Part shown: positions 53,271-61,541 of the stretch, in pieces | Layout of the letters: each line of letters opens with the position of its first letter | How positions within the stretch are numbered: position 1 is the stretch's first letter | NCBI GenBank assembly: GCA_963822985.1 | Contig: CAWGJU010000008.1 | Location: 62,001 to 126,000 of the forward strand | Direction of reading: 5' to 3' | DNA length: 64,000 nucleotides | Origin: Thermohalobaculum sp963822985 | GTDB taxonomy: Bacteria; Pseudomonadota; Alphaproteobacteria; Rhodobacterales; Rhodobacteraceae | The notes under the pieces: model-generated | Databases searched by the model: none | What the model was told of the DNA's origin: nothing | The model's input: only the letters and a program-made list of their open reading frames with translations | Made by a program: the position numbers and the translations under genes

Positions 53271-54022
53271 TGCCCCGCGATGCTTTGGCCGATCCGGTCT
53301 GCACGGTCCTGATCCCGGCCTATAACGAGGCCGGCACCATCCGCGAGATCGTCGAGGGGGCGCTTGCGCATGTCGACCGGGTGCTGGTGATCAGCGATGG
53401 CTCGACGGACGACACGGTGGCGCGGCTGCAAGGGCTGCCCGTCGAGGTGCTGGCCCACGCCGAGAACCGCGGCAAGGGCGCCCGGCTGGCCGAGGGCCTG
53501 GAGCACGCATTCCGGCAGGGCGCCGACTGCGTGCTGACGCTCGACGCCGACGGCCAGCACAACCCGACGCAGATCCCGGCCTTTCTCGACGCGGCGCGAC
53601 GGCTGCCGGGTTCGCTGATCCTCGGCGATCGCATGGGCACGCCTGGCCCGATGCCGCGCGCGCGTGCCGCGTCGATCGGCTTTGGCGACTTCTTCATCAG
53701 CTGGGCGGCCGGCCACCGGCTGCGCGACTGCCAGTGCGGCATGCGGCTCTATCCCGCCGAGCTTTGGTCGCGCATCCGCGTGCCGGCGCGCGAATGCCGG
53801 CATTTCGTCTTCGAGACCGCCGTGCTGATGCACGCTGCCGAGGCCGGCTTCGACCTCGCCCGCGTGCCGATCGAGGCGCGCTATGCGGGGTATCAGCATC
53901 GTCCCAGCCGCTTCCGCCCGGTCCTCGACACGGTGCGCATCACGGGCGCCGTCGCGCGCTTCATTCTCAGGGGTGCAGCGCGCCCGAGAGGCCTGTTGAT
54001 CGCCCTTGGGGTGGTGCGCTAA
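53270..54022 (+). CDS. Family 2 glycosyltransferase (APE cluster)
   Basis: A 250-aa GT-A protein: V-L-I-P-A-Y-N-E-A-G-T-I, I-S-D-G-S-T-D-D-T, the metal-binding D-A-D-G-Q-H-N-P and the C-terminal Q-C-G-M-R-L-Y-P. It resembles polyprenyl-phosphate-type GT2 enzymes but lacks a long membrane tail. GT2 proteins are regular members of APE clusters, where they may help tether the polyene to a lipid. The start codon overlaps the preceding stop codon by one base (TGATG). Confidence 0.88.
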   Translation: MPRDALADPVCTVLIPAYNEAGTIREIVEGALAHVDRVLVISDGSTDDTVARLQGLPVEVLAHAENRGKGARLAEGLEHAFRQGADCVLTLDADGQHNPTQIPAFLDAARRLPGSLILGDRMGTPGPMPRARAASIGFGDFFISWAAGHRLRDCQCGMRLYPAELWSRIRVPARECRHFVFETAVLMHAAEAGFDLARVPIEARYAGYQHRPSRFRPVLDTVRITGAVARFILRGAARPRGLLIALGVVR

Positions 54023-54055
54023 CCCCGCGGGAGCGGGGAACAGAGGGAAGAAGAC

Positions 54056-54469
54056 ATGAGCCGATCCATCGCCGCCGTGCTGCTCGTCGCAGCCCTTGCC
54101 GTCGCCGGCTGTCGGGCCGAGACGGTCTACAATCCGACCGACATCGCCTATGCCCCCGCCGCGACCCAGACGAGAGCGCTGACCCAGACGGACTACAAGA
54201 ACGCGATCATTCGCGCCGGCACCAAGCGCGGCTGGACGTTCGAGGATGCCGGCCCGGGCCACCTCGTCGGCAATCTCGCGGTCCGCGGCAAGCATTTCGC
54301 GACCGCCGACGTGTTTTACGACACGAAGTCGTTCTCGATAAGATACAAGGACTCGCGCAATCTGGATTACAACGCCGGCAACAATCAGATTCATCCCAAC
54401 TACAACTCCTGGGTCACTAACCTGCAGCAGGATATCCAGGCCGAAGTGACGCGTATGGAGACCACCTGA
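54056..54469 (+). CDS. Small lipoprotein (APE cluster)
   Basis: The 137-aa product has a lipoprotein signal: hydrophobic core, then lipobox A-V-A-G-C. The mature part is about 120 residues, with motifs Y-N-P-T-D-I-A-Y, K-R-G-W-T-F-E-D and F-S-I-R-Y-K-D-S-R-N-L-D-Y. It is richer in Lys, Asn and Tyr than its neighbours, so less GC-biased. It may be an outer-membrane accessory of pigment export, as lipoproteins are in other APE clusters; the family is not recognised. GAGGGAAGAAG precedes ATG. Confidence 0.75.
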   Translation: MSRSIAAVLLVAALAVAGCRAETVYNPTDIAYAPAATQTRALTQTDYKNAIIRAGTKRGWTFEDAGPGHLVGNLAVRGKHFATADVFYDTKSFSIRYKDSRNLDYNAGNNQIHPNYNSWVTNLQQDIQAEVTRMETT

Positions 54470-54474
54470 GCGGG

Positions 54475-54789
54475 ATGTCCGGGCCGCCCGTCGAGACGTT
54501 CTGCAGCGACTTGGGCTTTCCTGCGGGCAGCCGGTGCCTCGACGGACACTTTCCCGGCCGGCCGATCGTGCCAGGGGCCGTCATCCTCGCCTTTCTGGCC
54601 GCCCGCCTCGCCGAGACCGGCCGGGCTGTGGCGCGGATCGATCGCCTGAAGTTCCGGCGCACCCTGCTGCCAGGCATGCCCTTCGAAGTTCGCCTGACGC
54701 CGGCTGGACCGCGAAGCCGGGCGGAGTGGCTGGACGAGCACGGGGTCTTCGCCACCGCCCTGGTGGTTCTCCGCCCGGTAGATGGCTGA
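54475..54789 (+). CDS. ApeI-like hot-dog dehydratase/thioesterase
   Basis: A 104-aa single hot-dog domain. D-G-H-F-P-G-R-P-I-V-P-G-A-V is the FabA/FabZ-type active-site helix with the catalytic His, and K-F-R-R-T-L-L-P-G follows. ApeI-type enzymes dehydrate the beta-hydroxyacyl-ACP in aryl polyene synthesis together with ApeP. The small size matches ApeI. It lies six bases after the lipoprotein and overlaps the next gene by eight bases. Confidence 0.82.
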   Translation: MSGPPVETFCSDLGFPAGSRCLDGHFPGRPIVPGAVILAFLAARLAETGRAVARIDRLKFRRTLLPGMPFEVRLTPAGPRSRAEWLDEHGVFATALVVLRPVDG

Positions 54790-55693
54790 GGCCCAGCCGG
54801 CGTGGCGACGGCAGCCCGAGCGTGGAAGCCTGCTTGCCCTGGGGGCGCTCAGCTGGCTTGCGCGGCACGCGCCCGACGGCGTCACCGACCCCCTGGTGGC
54901 GTCGATCGCACTGTGGTTCACATTGTTCCCGAGCCGGATCGCGGCGCGCGGCCAAGCCGCATATCTGGGCGCGGCGCTCGGGCGGGCGCCTCGGTTCGCC
55001 GACCGCTTCCGGCAGTGCCAGAGCTTTGCGCACGTCATCCTGGATCGGGCGCGCCTGCTCAGCGAAGGCACCGCGGGCTTCGATGTCCGGGCGCATGGCG
55101 AGGAGGTCTTCCTGCGCCGTCATCGGGCGGGTCGCGGCGGCGTGCTTCTGGGAGCGCATTTCGGCAGCTTCGAAGCCCTGCGCGCCTTCGACAGGTCGCT
55201 GCAGGGCCTGCGCGTGCGCTATCTGATGTTCCAGGAGAACGCCGAGAAGGTGACGCGGCTGCTGGAGTCGCTCAACCCGGAGGTCGCCGCGCGCGTCATT
55301 CCCGCCGCCGACGGCCAGAGCGCGATGCTCGCCGTGCGCGACGCGCTCGAGGCGGGAGAGTTCGTCGCCTATCTCGGCGACCGCATGCCGAGCCACAGCC
55401 GGCGCGGCGCGGTGGAGGTCGAGTTCCTGGGCGCCCCCATCCTCGTCCCGCGCGCGCCATATCTCAGCGCCATGCTGGCGGGCGTGCCGCTGATCCTCTG
55501 CTTCGCGCCGCGCACGGGACCTCGCCGCTATGAGATTCGCTTTCACGAGATCTATGACGGCGGCCGTGTCCCGCGGCCCGAGCGCGACGCCTGCTGCCGC
55601 GCATTGGCGCAAGGCTATGCCGACGCGCTGGCGCAGATATGTCGCCGCCATCCTTATAACTGGTTCAATTTCTTCGACATATGGCGCGAATAG
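54782..55693 (+). CDS. LpxL/HtrB-like acyltransferase (APE cluster)
   Basis: The 303-aa protein belongs to the lysophospholipid/lipid A acyltransferase group: L-L-G-A-H-F-G-S-F-E (H-x4-E catalytic pair), Y-L-G-D-R-M-P, R-A-P-Y-L-S-A-M-L and the end Y-N-W-F-N-F-F-D-I-W. Acyltransferases of this type occur in APE clusters and may attach the polyene to a membrane lipid anchor. One hydrophobic N-terminal region suggests inner-membrane location. Its 3-prime end overlaps the next gene by 77 bp. Confidence 0.84.
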   Translation: MAEAQPAWRRQPERGSLLALGALSWLARHAPDGVTDPLVASIALWFTLFPSRIAARGQAAYLGAALGRAPRFADRFRQCQSFAHVILDRARLLSEGTAGFDVRAHGEEVFLRRHRAGRGGVLLGAHFGSFEALRAFDRSLQGLRVRYLMFQENAEKVTRLLESLNPEVAARVIPAADGQSAMLAVRDALEAGEFVAYLGDRMPSHSRRGAVEVEFLGAPILVPRAPYLSAMLAGVPLILCFAPRTGPRRYEIRFHEIYDGGRVPRPERDACCRALAQGYADALAQICRRHPYNWFNFFDIWRE

Positions 55694-56216
55694 CGCCGCG
55701 CTCTCCTGCGCCGCCGCCGCGCCGGAGGACACGGCCGAGTTGATCGCGGCTCTGGCGGTCCCGCCCGGCGAAAGGATCGACTACCGCGAGGAGGTCCGCC
55801 ACCCCGCTTTGGTCGAGCCCGAGATCGCCACCGGGACGATGTATGTCGCCGAGGACGGCACGCTCGTCCGCGAGCAGAAGACGCCGGAGCGGCAGATCAG
55901 CGAGGTGGGCGACCGGATGCTCTCGACCCGTTCCTCGCCCCAGGCGGAACCGACGCTCTATCCCATCCCCGGCGAGCTGCGCCCGATGCTGCTGGCGCTT
56001 CGCCGCATGCTCGCGGGCGACGCGGGCGCGATCCAGGCGGACTTCACGACGGAGCTTTCGACGGGCGCGACCGGCTGGGCGCTGGCCCTGCGGCCGCACG
56101 GCGCCGCCGAGGGGGCGGCGCTGACCTTCACCGGCTGCGGCGACAGGCTGACGTCGCTGGAGATCGCGGGTCGTGACGGCGTGGTGCGGAGCATCGCCTT
56201 CTCTCCCGGGCAATGA
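55617..56216 (+). CDS. LolA-related exported protein (APE cluster)
   Basis: About 199 aa. The start M-P-T-R-W-R-R-Y-V-A-A-I-L-I-T-G-S-I is a usable signal peptide. The mature part shows the LolA-like pattern: L-A-V-P-P-G-E-R-I-D-Y-R-E-E, then G-T-M-Y-V-A-E-D-G-T-L-V-R and repeated beta strands. In APE clusters a LolA homologue is thought to carry the lipidated product or exporter substrate across the periplasm. The ATG 55617 start implies a 77-base overlap with the acyltransferase; an ATG at 55530 would lack a signal peptide. Confidence 0.76.
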   Translation: MPTRWRRYVAAILITGSISSTYGANSAALSCAAAAPEDTAELIAALAVPPGERIDYREEVRHPALVEPEIATGTMYVAEDGTLVREQKTPERQISEVGDRMLSTRSSPQAEPTLYPIPGELRPMLLALRRMLAGDAGAIQADFTTELSTGATGWALALRPHGAAEGAALTFTGCGDRLTSLEIAGRDGVVRSIAFSPGQ

Positions 56217-58417
56217 CGCGGGTCACCATCCTCTTCGCGCTTGCCCTCTCACTGGGCGCGCTGGCGCTTGCAGGCGTGCGGGTCGAGTCGGATGCGCGGG
56301 CGATCCTGGGCGCCGATGCGGCGACCGCCAGCACCCTGGACACGGCGGAGGGCAGGGCGCTGACGGTCGCCATCCTGCATCCGGACCCTGATCGCCGGAG
56401 CGCGATCGCGCATCGGGTCTTCGAGATGCTGGCAGCCGATCCGATGGTCGACCGGGCAACGCTTGCGCCCGAGCCGTCCGAGGCGGCGCTCGACTGGCTG
56501 TGGCTGCACCGTTTCGCCTTGGCGCCACCACCGGCCGAGGCGTTCGCGCCCCCGGCACTGACGGCCGAGCTGCAGCGGGCCAGGCGGGCGCTGACCGACG
56601 TCGCGGCCGCGCCCCTGGCCGGCCGCTATCTGCTCGACCCGACGGGCAGCTTCCGCAGCCTGGTCGAGACCCTGGCAGCGCGGGCGGACTCGCTGGCCGT
56701 GCACGATGGCGTGCCGCAGGCGCGCGACGACAGCGCGGCGCTGCTGTTCCTCGAGCTTGCGCCGCGGCCCTTCGATGCCGCGTCGCAAGCCGCCTTCGAC
56801 GACCGGCTCCGCGCGACGATCATGTCGCTCGGCGCCGAGCCGCTGCTGGTCGGCCCGCGCAGCATCAGCGCCGATGTCAGCGCCGACATCGCCGAGCGCG
56901 CCACCGTCTCCAGCCTGATCGCGAGCGCGCTGCTGCTGCTCTGGCTCGCCGCCGTGCTGAGATCGGCCAGGGGCGTCCTGGCGAGCATCGTGCCCGCCGC
57001 ACTGGGGGCCGCTGCCGCCGCGCTGGTCGTCCAGCTGCTATTCGGCCGAGTGCACGTCCTGGCGCTGGGGTTCGGCGGGGCGCTGCTGGGGCTGGCGCTC
57101 GACTATCCGCTGCATCTGATGGCAGCCGCCCGCGGCGCCGAGGCGGCGCACGCGCGCCACTGCATCCGCATCGGTGCGGCGACCACCGCGATCGCCTTCC
57201 TTGCGCTGGTCGTGGCCGGCATACCGGCCATCGCGCAGGTCGGCGCCTTTGTGGCGGCGGGCCTGGCGACGGCCGCGGCGGCGGCGCTGTGGATGGAACG
57301 AGACCTTCCGCCGGCCCGCGCTCGGCCGGCGGAGTTTGCCGGGTTTCGCCTGCGCCAAAAGCTGCCGGCGCTGGGGGCAGTCATCCTCGCCGGAGCGATC
57401 GGCGTGGCGCTGCTGCCGGCCAAGGGTGTCGAGCGCCTGGCGGCGCTGCCGGCGCCGCTGCGCGGCGACATCGAACGGCTGGACCGGATGCTCGACCTGC
57501 CCTCCGGGCGGCTCCGCGTCGAGGTGGACGGCGCCTCGCTGGGCGAGCTGCTCGAGCGGCAGAGGCGGCTCGCCGGAGTGCTGGAGCGCGCGCGTGCCGA
57601 AGGCCGGATCGGCAATTTCCGGATGCTCGCGACGATGCTGCCGCAGCCGGCCGAAGGCGGGCGCCTGCCCGCGCCCCAGCGGCTTTCCGAGCTGCTGGTC
57701 GCCCCTCTGGCCGAGGCGGGGCTGCGCCCGGAGTTCCGCAAGGAGATCGTCGAGGCCTATGGCGCGGCGTTGACGGCGCGCGATGTCGCGCCGGCAGATC
57801 TTCCGGCCGGGGACATCCTCGTCTCGGGCCTGATCCGCCGCGACGGCGACCTGCTCCGCGGCTCGGCCCTGCTCTGGGACGTCGCCGACGCGCCGGCCCT
57901 CGCCGCTGCCGTCGCCGGCCTCGGAGATCCCGCCATTCGGCTCGTCGACCTGGGCGCCGATTTCGCCCGGGGCTTCGACCGGCTGGCCGGCCGGGTCAGG
58001 CTCTGCGTCCTCCTCGGCGCGGCCGCGGCGCTCGGCTACCTTCTGGCGGCGGTGCGCCGGCCCCGCGCCGTCGTCGAGATCGCCGCGGCCTGCGTCGCCG
58101 CCGCCCTCGTCACCGCCTGTGCCGCCGGCCTGATCGGCGGCGGCCTCGGCGTCTTTCACGTGATGGCGCTCGCGCTTGTGATAGGCATCGGCATCGACTA
58201 TGGACTGCTGCTGACATTGAGCGGTGACGAAGCACAGCGTGGCGCAGCGGTCCGATCGGTCCTGCTCTGTGCGACGACCACCCTCATCGGCTTCACCACA
58301 ATGGCGCTATCCGGGGTCGGAGTGCTCGAGGACATTGGGACGACCGTAGCGATCGGCGTAGTCGCGGTGGTGGCGTCCAACATGATCCGCGGCGGCCGCG
58401 GGACGGCTGCGCGATGA
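56213..58417 (+). CDS. MMPL-family RND exporter (APE cluster)
   Basis: The 734-aa protein has the RND/MMPL layout: one helix, a periplasmic loop of about 200 residues, five to six helices (A-L-G-F-G-G-A-L-L-G-L-A-L-D-Y-P), a second loop, and a final helical bundle (I-G-I-G-I-D-Y-G-L-L-L-T-L). The Asp of each G-x-x-x-D-Y repeat is the proton-relay candidate. MMPL exporters are fixed members of APE clusters and move the lipid-linked polyene. It overlaps both neighbours as ATGA. Confidence 0.9.
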   Translation: MTRVTILFALALSLGALALAGVRVESDARAILGADAATASTLDTAEGRALTVAILHPDPDRRSAIAHRVFEMLAADPMVDRATLAPEPSEAALDWLWLHRFALAPPPAEAFAPPALTAELQRARRALTDVAAAPLAGRYLLDPTGSFRSLVETLAARADSLAVHDGVPQARDDSAALLFLELAPRPFDAASQAAFDDRLRATIMSLGAEPLLVGPRSISADVSADIAERATVSSLIASALLLLWLAAVLRSARGVLASIVPAALGAAAAALVVQLLFGRVHVLALGFGGALLGLALDYPLHLMAAARGAEAAHARHCIRIGAATTAIAFLALVVAGIPAIAQVGAFVAAGLATAAAAALWMERDLPPARARPAEFAGFRLRQKLPALGAVILAGAIGVALLPAKGVERLAALPAPLRGDIERLDRMLDLPSGRLRVEVDGASLGELLERQRRLAGVLERARAEGRIGNFRMLATMLPQPAEGGRLPAPQRLSELLVAPLAEAGLRPEFRKEIVEAYGAALTARDVAPADLPAGDILVSGLIRRDGDLLRGSALLWDVADAPALAAAVAGLGDPAIRLVDLGADFARGFDRLAGRVRLCVLLGAAAALGYLLAAVRRPRAVVEIAAACVAAALVTACAAGLIGGGLGVFHVMALALVIGIGIDYGLLLTLSGDEAQRGAAVRSVLLCATTTLIGFTTMALSGVGVLEDIGTTVAIGVVAVVASNMIRGGRGTAAR

Positions 58418-59619
58418 CGCGGGCCGGACCCTTGCCGCTCGGCGAGCCGGCGATCACCGCGCGGGCGGCGGTCACGTGCATCGGCAGCGGCCGGGCCCCG
58501 CATGTCGAGGCGATGCGCGGCATGCGCTCGGGACTGGCGCCGTGCGACCTGCCCGACATCGCCATTCGCTGCTATATCGGCCGGGTCCGCAACGTCGAGG
58601 AGATCGCGTTTCCCTCCGCGCACGGCGGCTGGGACAATCGCGCCAGCCGGCTCGCGCTGATGGCGCTCGAGACGGACGGCGTCCTCGACGCGGTCCGCCA
58701 GTCGGTGTCGCGCTGGGGCGCGCGGCGCGTTGGCCTGGTGCTCGGCACATCGACCTCGGGGATCGAGCGGTTGGAAAAGGTCTACCGCGCGCGACCGACC
58801 GACGAACCGGGCGACGGACCGCTCGCCGCCGACTACTCCATGCGCCACCACAACGACCACCACGCTGTGACGTCGTTCCTGATCGAGTATCTCGGGCTCG
58901 AGGGGCCGGGCTATACGATTTCCACCGCATGCTCGTCCTCGGCCAAGGCGCTGGTTGACGCCGCCCAGCTGATCCGCCTCGGCCTCTGTGACGCGGTGCT
59001 TGCCGGTGGGGTCGACAGCCTGTGCATGACGTCGCTCTACGGCTTCGATGCGCTCGAACTGGTCTCGCGCCAGCCCTGTCGGCCGCTCGACGCCAACCGC
59101 GACGGTGTGTCGATCGGCGAGGCGGCCGGGTTCCTGTTGCTCGAGCGGGATGGCGCCGGGCCGCATTTGCTGGGGGTGGGCGAGAGCTCCGACGCGGTCA
59201 GCATGTCGACGCCGCCCCCCGACGGCGCCGGCGCCGCCGCGGCCATGCGCGCCGCGCTAGAGAGCGCCGGGGTGGCGCCCGGGCGCGTGGGCTTTCTCAA
59301 GCTGCACGGAACGGCGACACACGCCAACGACAGCGCCGAGATGGCAGCGGCCAGCGCCGTCTTTCCGCAGCCGGTGCCCGCCGGATCCATGAAGGGACTG
59401 ATCGGCCACACCCTGGGCGCGGCCGGCGCGGTCGAGGCGGTGATGTGCCTCGATGCGATGGAGGCGCGCCTGCTGCCCGGCTCGGCGGGGATCGACGCGG
59501 CCGACCCCTCGCTGCCCGGCAATATCCTCCAGCGGTCCGTCGAGGCGGAGTACGACAAAATCCTCTGCAACGCCTTCGGGTTCGGCGGCAGCAACTGCGC
59601 GCTGGTGCTCGGCGCCTGA
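58414..59619 (+). CDS. Ketosynthase of the aryl polyene type II PKS (ApeO-like)
   Basis: A 401-aa beta-ketoacyl synthase with the complete active site: C173 in S-T-A-C-S-S-S, H298 in H-G-T-A-T, K327 and H332 in K-G-L-I-G-H-T-L-G-A-A-G. The end has N-A-F-G-F-G-G-S-N. It condenses malonyl-ACP units onto the aryl starter. In known systems the active KS pairs with a chain-length factor, and such a gene follows directly with one shared base. Confidence 0.92.
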   Translation: MTRAGPLPLGEPAITARAAVTCIGSGRAPHVEAMRGMRSGLAPCDLPDIAIRCYIGRVRNVEEIAFPSAHGGWDNRASRLALMALETDGVLDAVRQSVSRWGARRVGLVLGTSTSGIERLEKVYRARPTDEPGDGPLAADYSMRHHNDHHAVTSFLIEYLGLEGPGYTISTACSSSAKALVDAAQLIRLGLCDAVLAGGVDSLCMTSLYGFDALELVSRQPCRPLDANRDGVSIGEAAGFLLLERDGAGPHLLGVGESSDAVSMSTPPPDGAGAAAAMRAALESAGVAPGRVGFLKLHGTATHANDSAEMAAASAVFPQPVPAGSMKGLIGHTLGAAGAVEAVMCLDAMEARLLPGSAGIDAADPSLPGNILQRSVEAEYDKILCNAFGFGGSNCALVLGA

Positions 59620-60422
59620 TGGTCGGCCGCGTCGACGTGATCGGCCTGGGCTTCGTGGCGCCGGGACTGCCCGACGCCGAAGCTCTGCGCGCGCACCTGG
59701 CCGGGGCGCCGCTGGTCGTGCCCGAGGGGTGGCGGCCGACCCCGGCGAGCCTGCCGCCGCGCGAGGCGCGACGGCTGAGCTCCAGCATCGGCCTGGCGAT
59801 CGTCGCGGCCGAGCAGGTCGCGCCCACCCTGCCCCGCGATGCCGCCTGGGTCTTCGCCAGCGCCGTCGGCGAGGGCGAGACGCTGACGAACATCCTCGCC
59901 GCGCTCGCCCGGCCGGAGATCATGATCCAGCCGCTGCGCTTCCAGAACGCCGTGCACAACGCCGCACAGGGCCAATGGTCGATCGCGTCGGGCGCCGAGG
60001 GCCCGGCGACGAGCATCGCGGCCTATGACGAGACGGCGGGGGCCGGGCTGCTGAAGGCCGCCATGCAAGTCGTGCTCGAGCGCCGCCCCGTGGGGCTCGT
60101 CATCTTCGATTCGCCCCTGCCACCGCCGCTGCACGAGAAGCGGCCGATCACGCTGCCCATGGCGGCGGCGCTGGCCTTGGCTCCGGCGGGAGCGGCGGAG
60201 GCTCTCGGCTCGCTGGAGCTCGCTCTTTACCACAATGCGGCGCCGACCGATCCCGGCGACAGCGGCGCCGAGGAGGCGATCGTCGGCAGCGGCAACCCGG
60301 TTCGGTTCGCCCTCCCCTTGCTCTGCCGCATCCAGCAAAGCGATCCGCGCCCCGTCGTGCTCGGCCTGCCGGCCGGCGGCGGGCTGCGCATCGCATGGCG
60401 GGCGGGCGGCGATGCTCGCTGA
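59619..60422 (+). CDS. Ketosynthase-like chain-length factor (ApeC-like)
   Basis: The 267-aa product is shorter than a ketosynthase and fits the KS chain-length-factor family of APE clusters (F-Q-N-A-V-H-N-A-A-Q-G-Q-W-S, G-P-A-T-S-I-A-A-Y-D-E-T). At the active-site position Tyr/Asp replaces Cys, so it cannot condense. It should form a heterodimer with the preceding KS and limit polyene length. It starts within the KS stop codon. Confidence 0.88.
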   Translation: MVGRVDVIGLGFVAPGLPDAEALRAHLAGAPLVVPEGWRPTPASLPPREARRLSSSIGLAIVAAEQVAPTLPRDAAWVFASAVGEGETLTNILAALARPEIMIQPLRFQNAVHNAAQGQWSIASGAEGPATSIAAYDETAGAGLLKAAMQVVLERRPVGLVIFDSPLPPPLHEKRPITLPMAAALALAPAGAAEALGSLELALYHNAAPTDPGDSGAEEAIVGSGNPVRFALPLLCRIQQSDPRPVVLGLPAGGGLRIAWRAGGDAR

Positions 60423-60825
60423 GGCGCTGGCCCGCATGCCGCACAGGGGCGCCATGCGGCTGATCGCTGCCGTCGAGGCTGCCGACGGCGCCGGCATTCG
60501 CTGTCGCGCCACCGATCATGCGCCGCCCGACTACCCGCTGCGGCTGGATGGCGTGCTCTATGCCGCGGCGCTCGTGGAGCTCGGAGCGCAGGCGGCGGCC
60601 GCGCACGCTTCGCTGTTCGGGATGCGTGCGGCGCATTCCGGGCTGATCCTGGCGATCAACGATCTGGACTTGCGCTGCGTGCACATCGCGGATCCGGCCC
60701 CGCTGCGAATGCAGGCCGAGCGGCGGGACCAGATGGAGGGCGCCGCCGCCTACCGGTTCGCAGTGTCCCAGCACGATACGCCGCTCGTCACGGGCGAGAT
60801 CCTGCTCTCGATGGTGCCGGCGTGA
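60412..60825 (+). CDS. ApeP-like beta-hydroxyacyl-ACP dehydratase
   Basis: A 137-aa hot-dog protein with M-P-H-R-G-A-M-R-L-I as the ApeP/FabA-like entry motif and Y-A-A-A-L-V-E-L-G-A-Q-A-A-A-A as the long hot-dog helix. In APE synthesis ApeP works with ApeI to set each double bond. ATG 60412 overlaps the previous gene by 11 bases and has only a moderate ribosome binding site. Confidence 0.85.
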   Translation: MLAEALARMPHRGAMRLIAAVEAADGAGIRCRATDHAPPDYPLRLDGVLYAAALVELGAQAAAAHASLFGMRAAHSGLILAINDLDLRCVHIADPAPLRMQAERRDQMEGAAAYRFAVSQHDTPLVTGEILLSMVPA

Positions 60826-61541
60826 GGCGGGCGCTCGTCACCGGCGGGTCGAGCCCGATCGGCGCCGCCATCTGCCACCAGCTGTCGGGCCAGGGCATGC
60901 ACGTGATCGTCCATGCCGGCCGCAATCTCGCCGGCGCGGAGGCGACGGTCGAGGCGATCCGCGCCGCTGGCGGCAGCGCCGAGAGCCTCGCGCTGGACCT
61001 GACGGACATGGACGTCGCGCTGGCAAGGCTTGGTGAGATCGCCGAGCGCGCGCCGATACAGGTGCTGGTGCATAATGCTGGGCTGCATCGCGACATGCCC
61101 TTCGCCGGCATGGGCCCGGAGGACTGGCGCGCCGTGGTCGACGTCAACCTCAACGGCTTCTACGCGGCACTGCGACCGCTGATCCTGCCGATGATGCGCG
61201 GCCGATGGGGGCGCATCGTCGCCATCTCGTCGCTGACCGCGATCACGGGCAATCGCGGCCAGACCAACTACGCGGCCGCCAAGGGCGGGCTGCTGGCGCT
61301 CGCCAAGTCGCTGACCCGCGAATATGCGAGCCGGGGGATCACGGCCAACGTCGTCGCCCCCGGCCTGATCGCCACGCCCGAGACCGAGGCGCTCGAGAAC
61401 TTCGCTGCGCTGCGCGCGCTCTGCCCGGCGGGCCGCGCCGGCACGCCGCAAGAGGTGGCCGCAATCGTCGGCTTCCTCGCATCGGAGGCCGCGGCGTATA
61501 TCTCGGGCCAACTCGTCGCCGTCGACGGAGGAACCAATTGA
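60822..61541 (+). CDS. 3-ketoacyl-ACP reductase (FabG-like, ApeQ-like)
   Basis: The 239-aa short-chain dehydrogenase has V-T-G-G-S-S-P-I-G for NADPH, H-N-A-G, the active Ser in A-I-S-S-L-T, and Y-A-A-A-K as the catalytic Tyr-x3-Lys, with a final G-Q-L-V-A-V-D-G-G. It reduces the beta-keto group after each condensation. GTG 60822 overlaps the dehydratase stop codon. FabG copies inside APE clusters are dedicated enzymes (ApeQ). Confidence 0.92.
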   Translation: MRRALVTGGSSPIGAAICHQLSGQGMHVIVHAGRNLAGAEATVEAIRAAGGSAESLALDLTDMDVALARLGEIAERAPIQVLVHNAGLHRDMPFAGMGPEDWRAVVDVNLNGFYAALRPLILPMMRGRWGRIVAISSLTAITGNRGQTNYAAAKGGLLALAKSLTREYASRGITANVVAPGLIATPETEALENFAALRALCPAGRAGTPQEVAAIVGFLASEAAAYISGQLVAVDGGTN

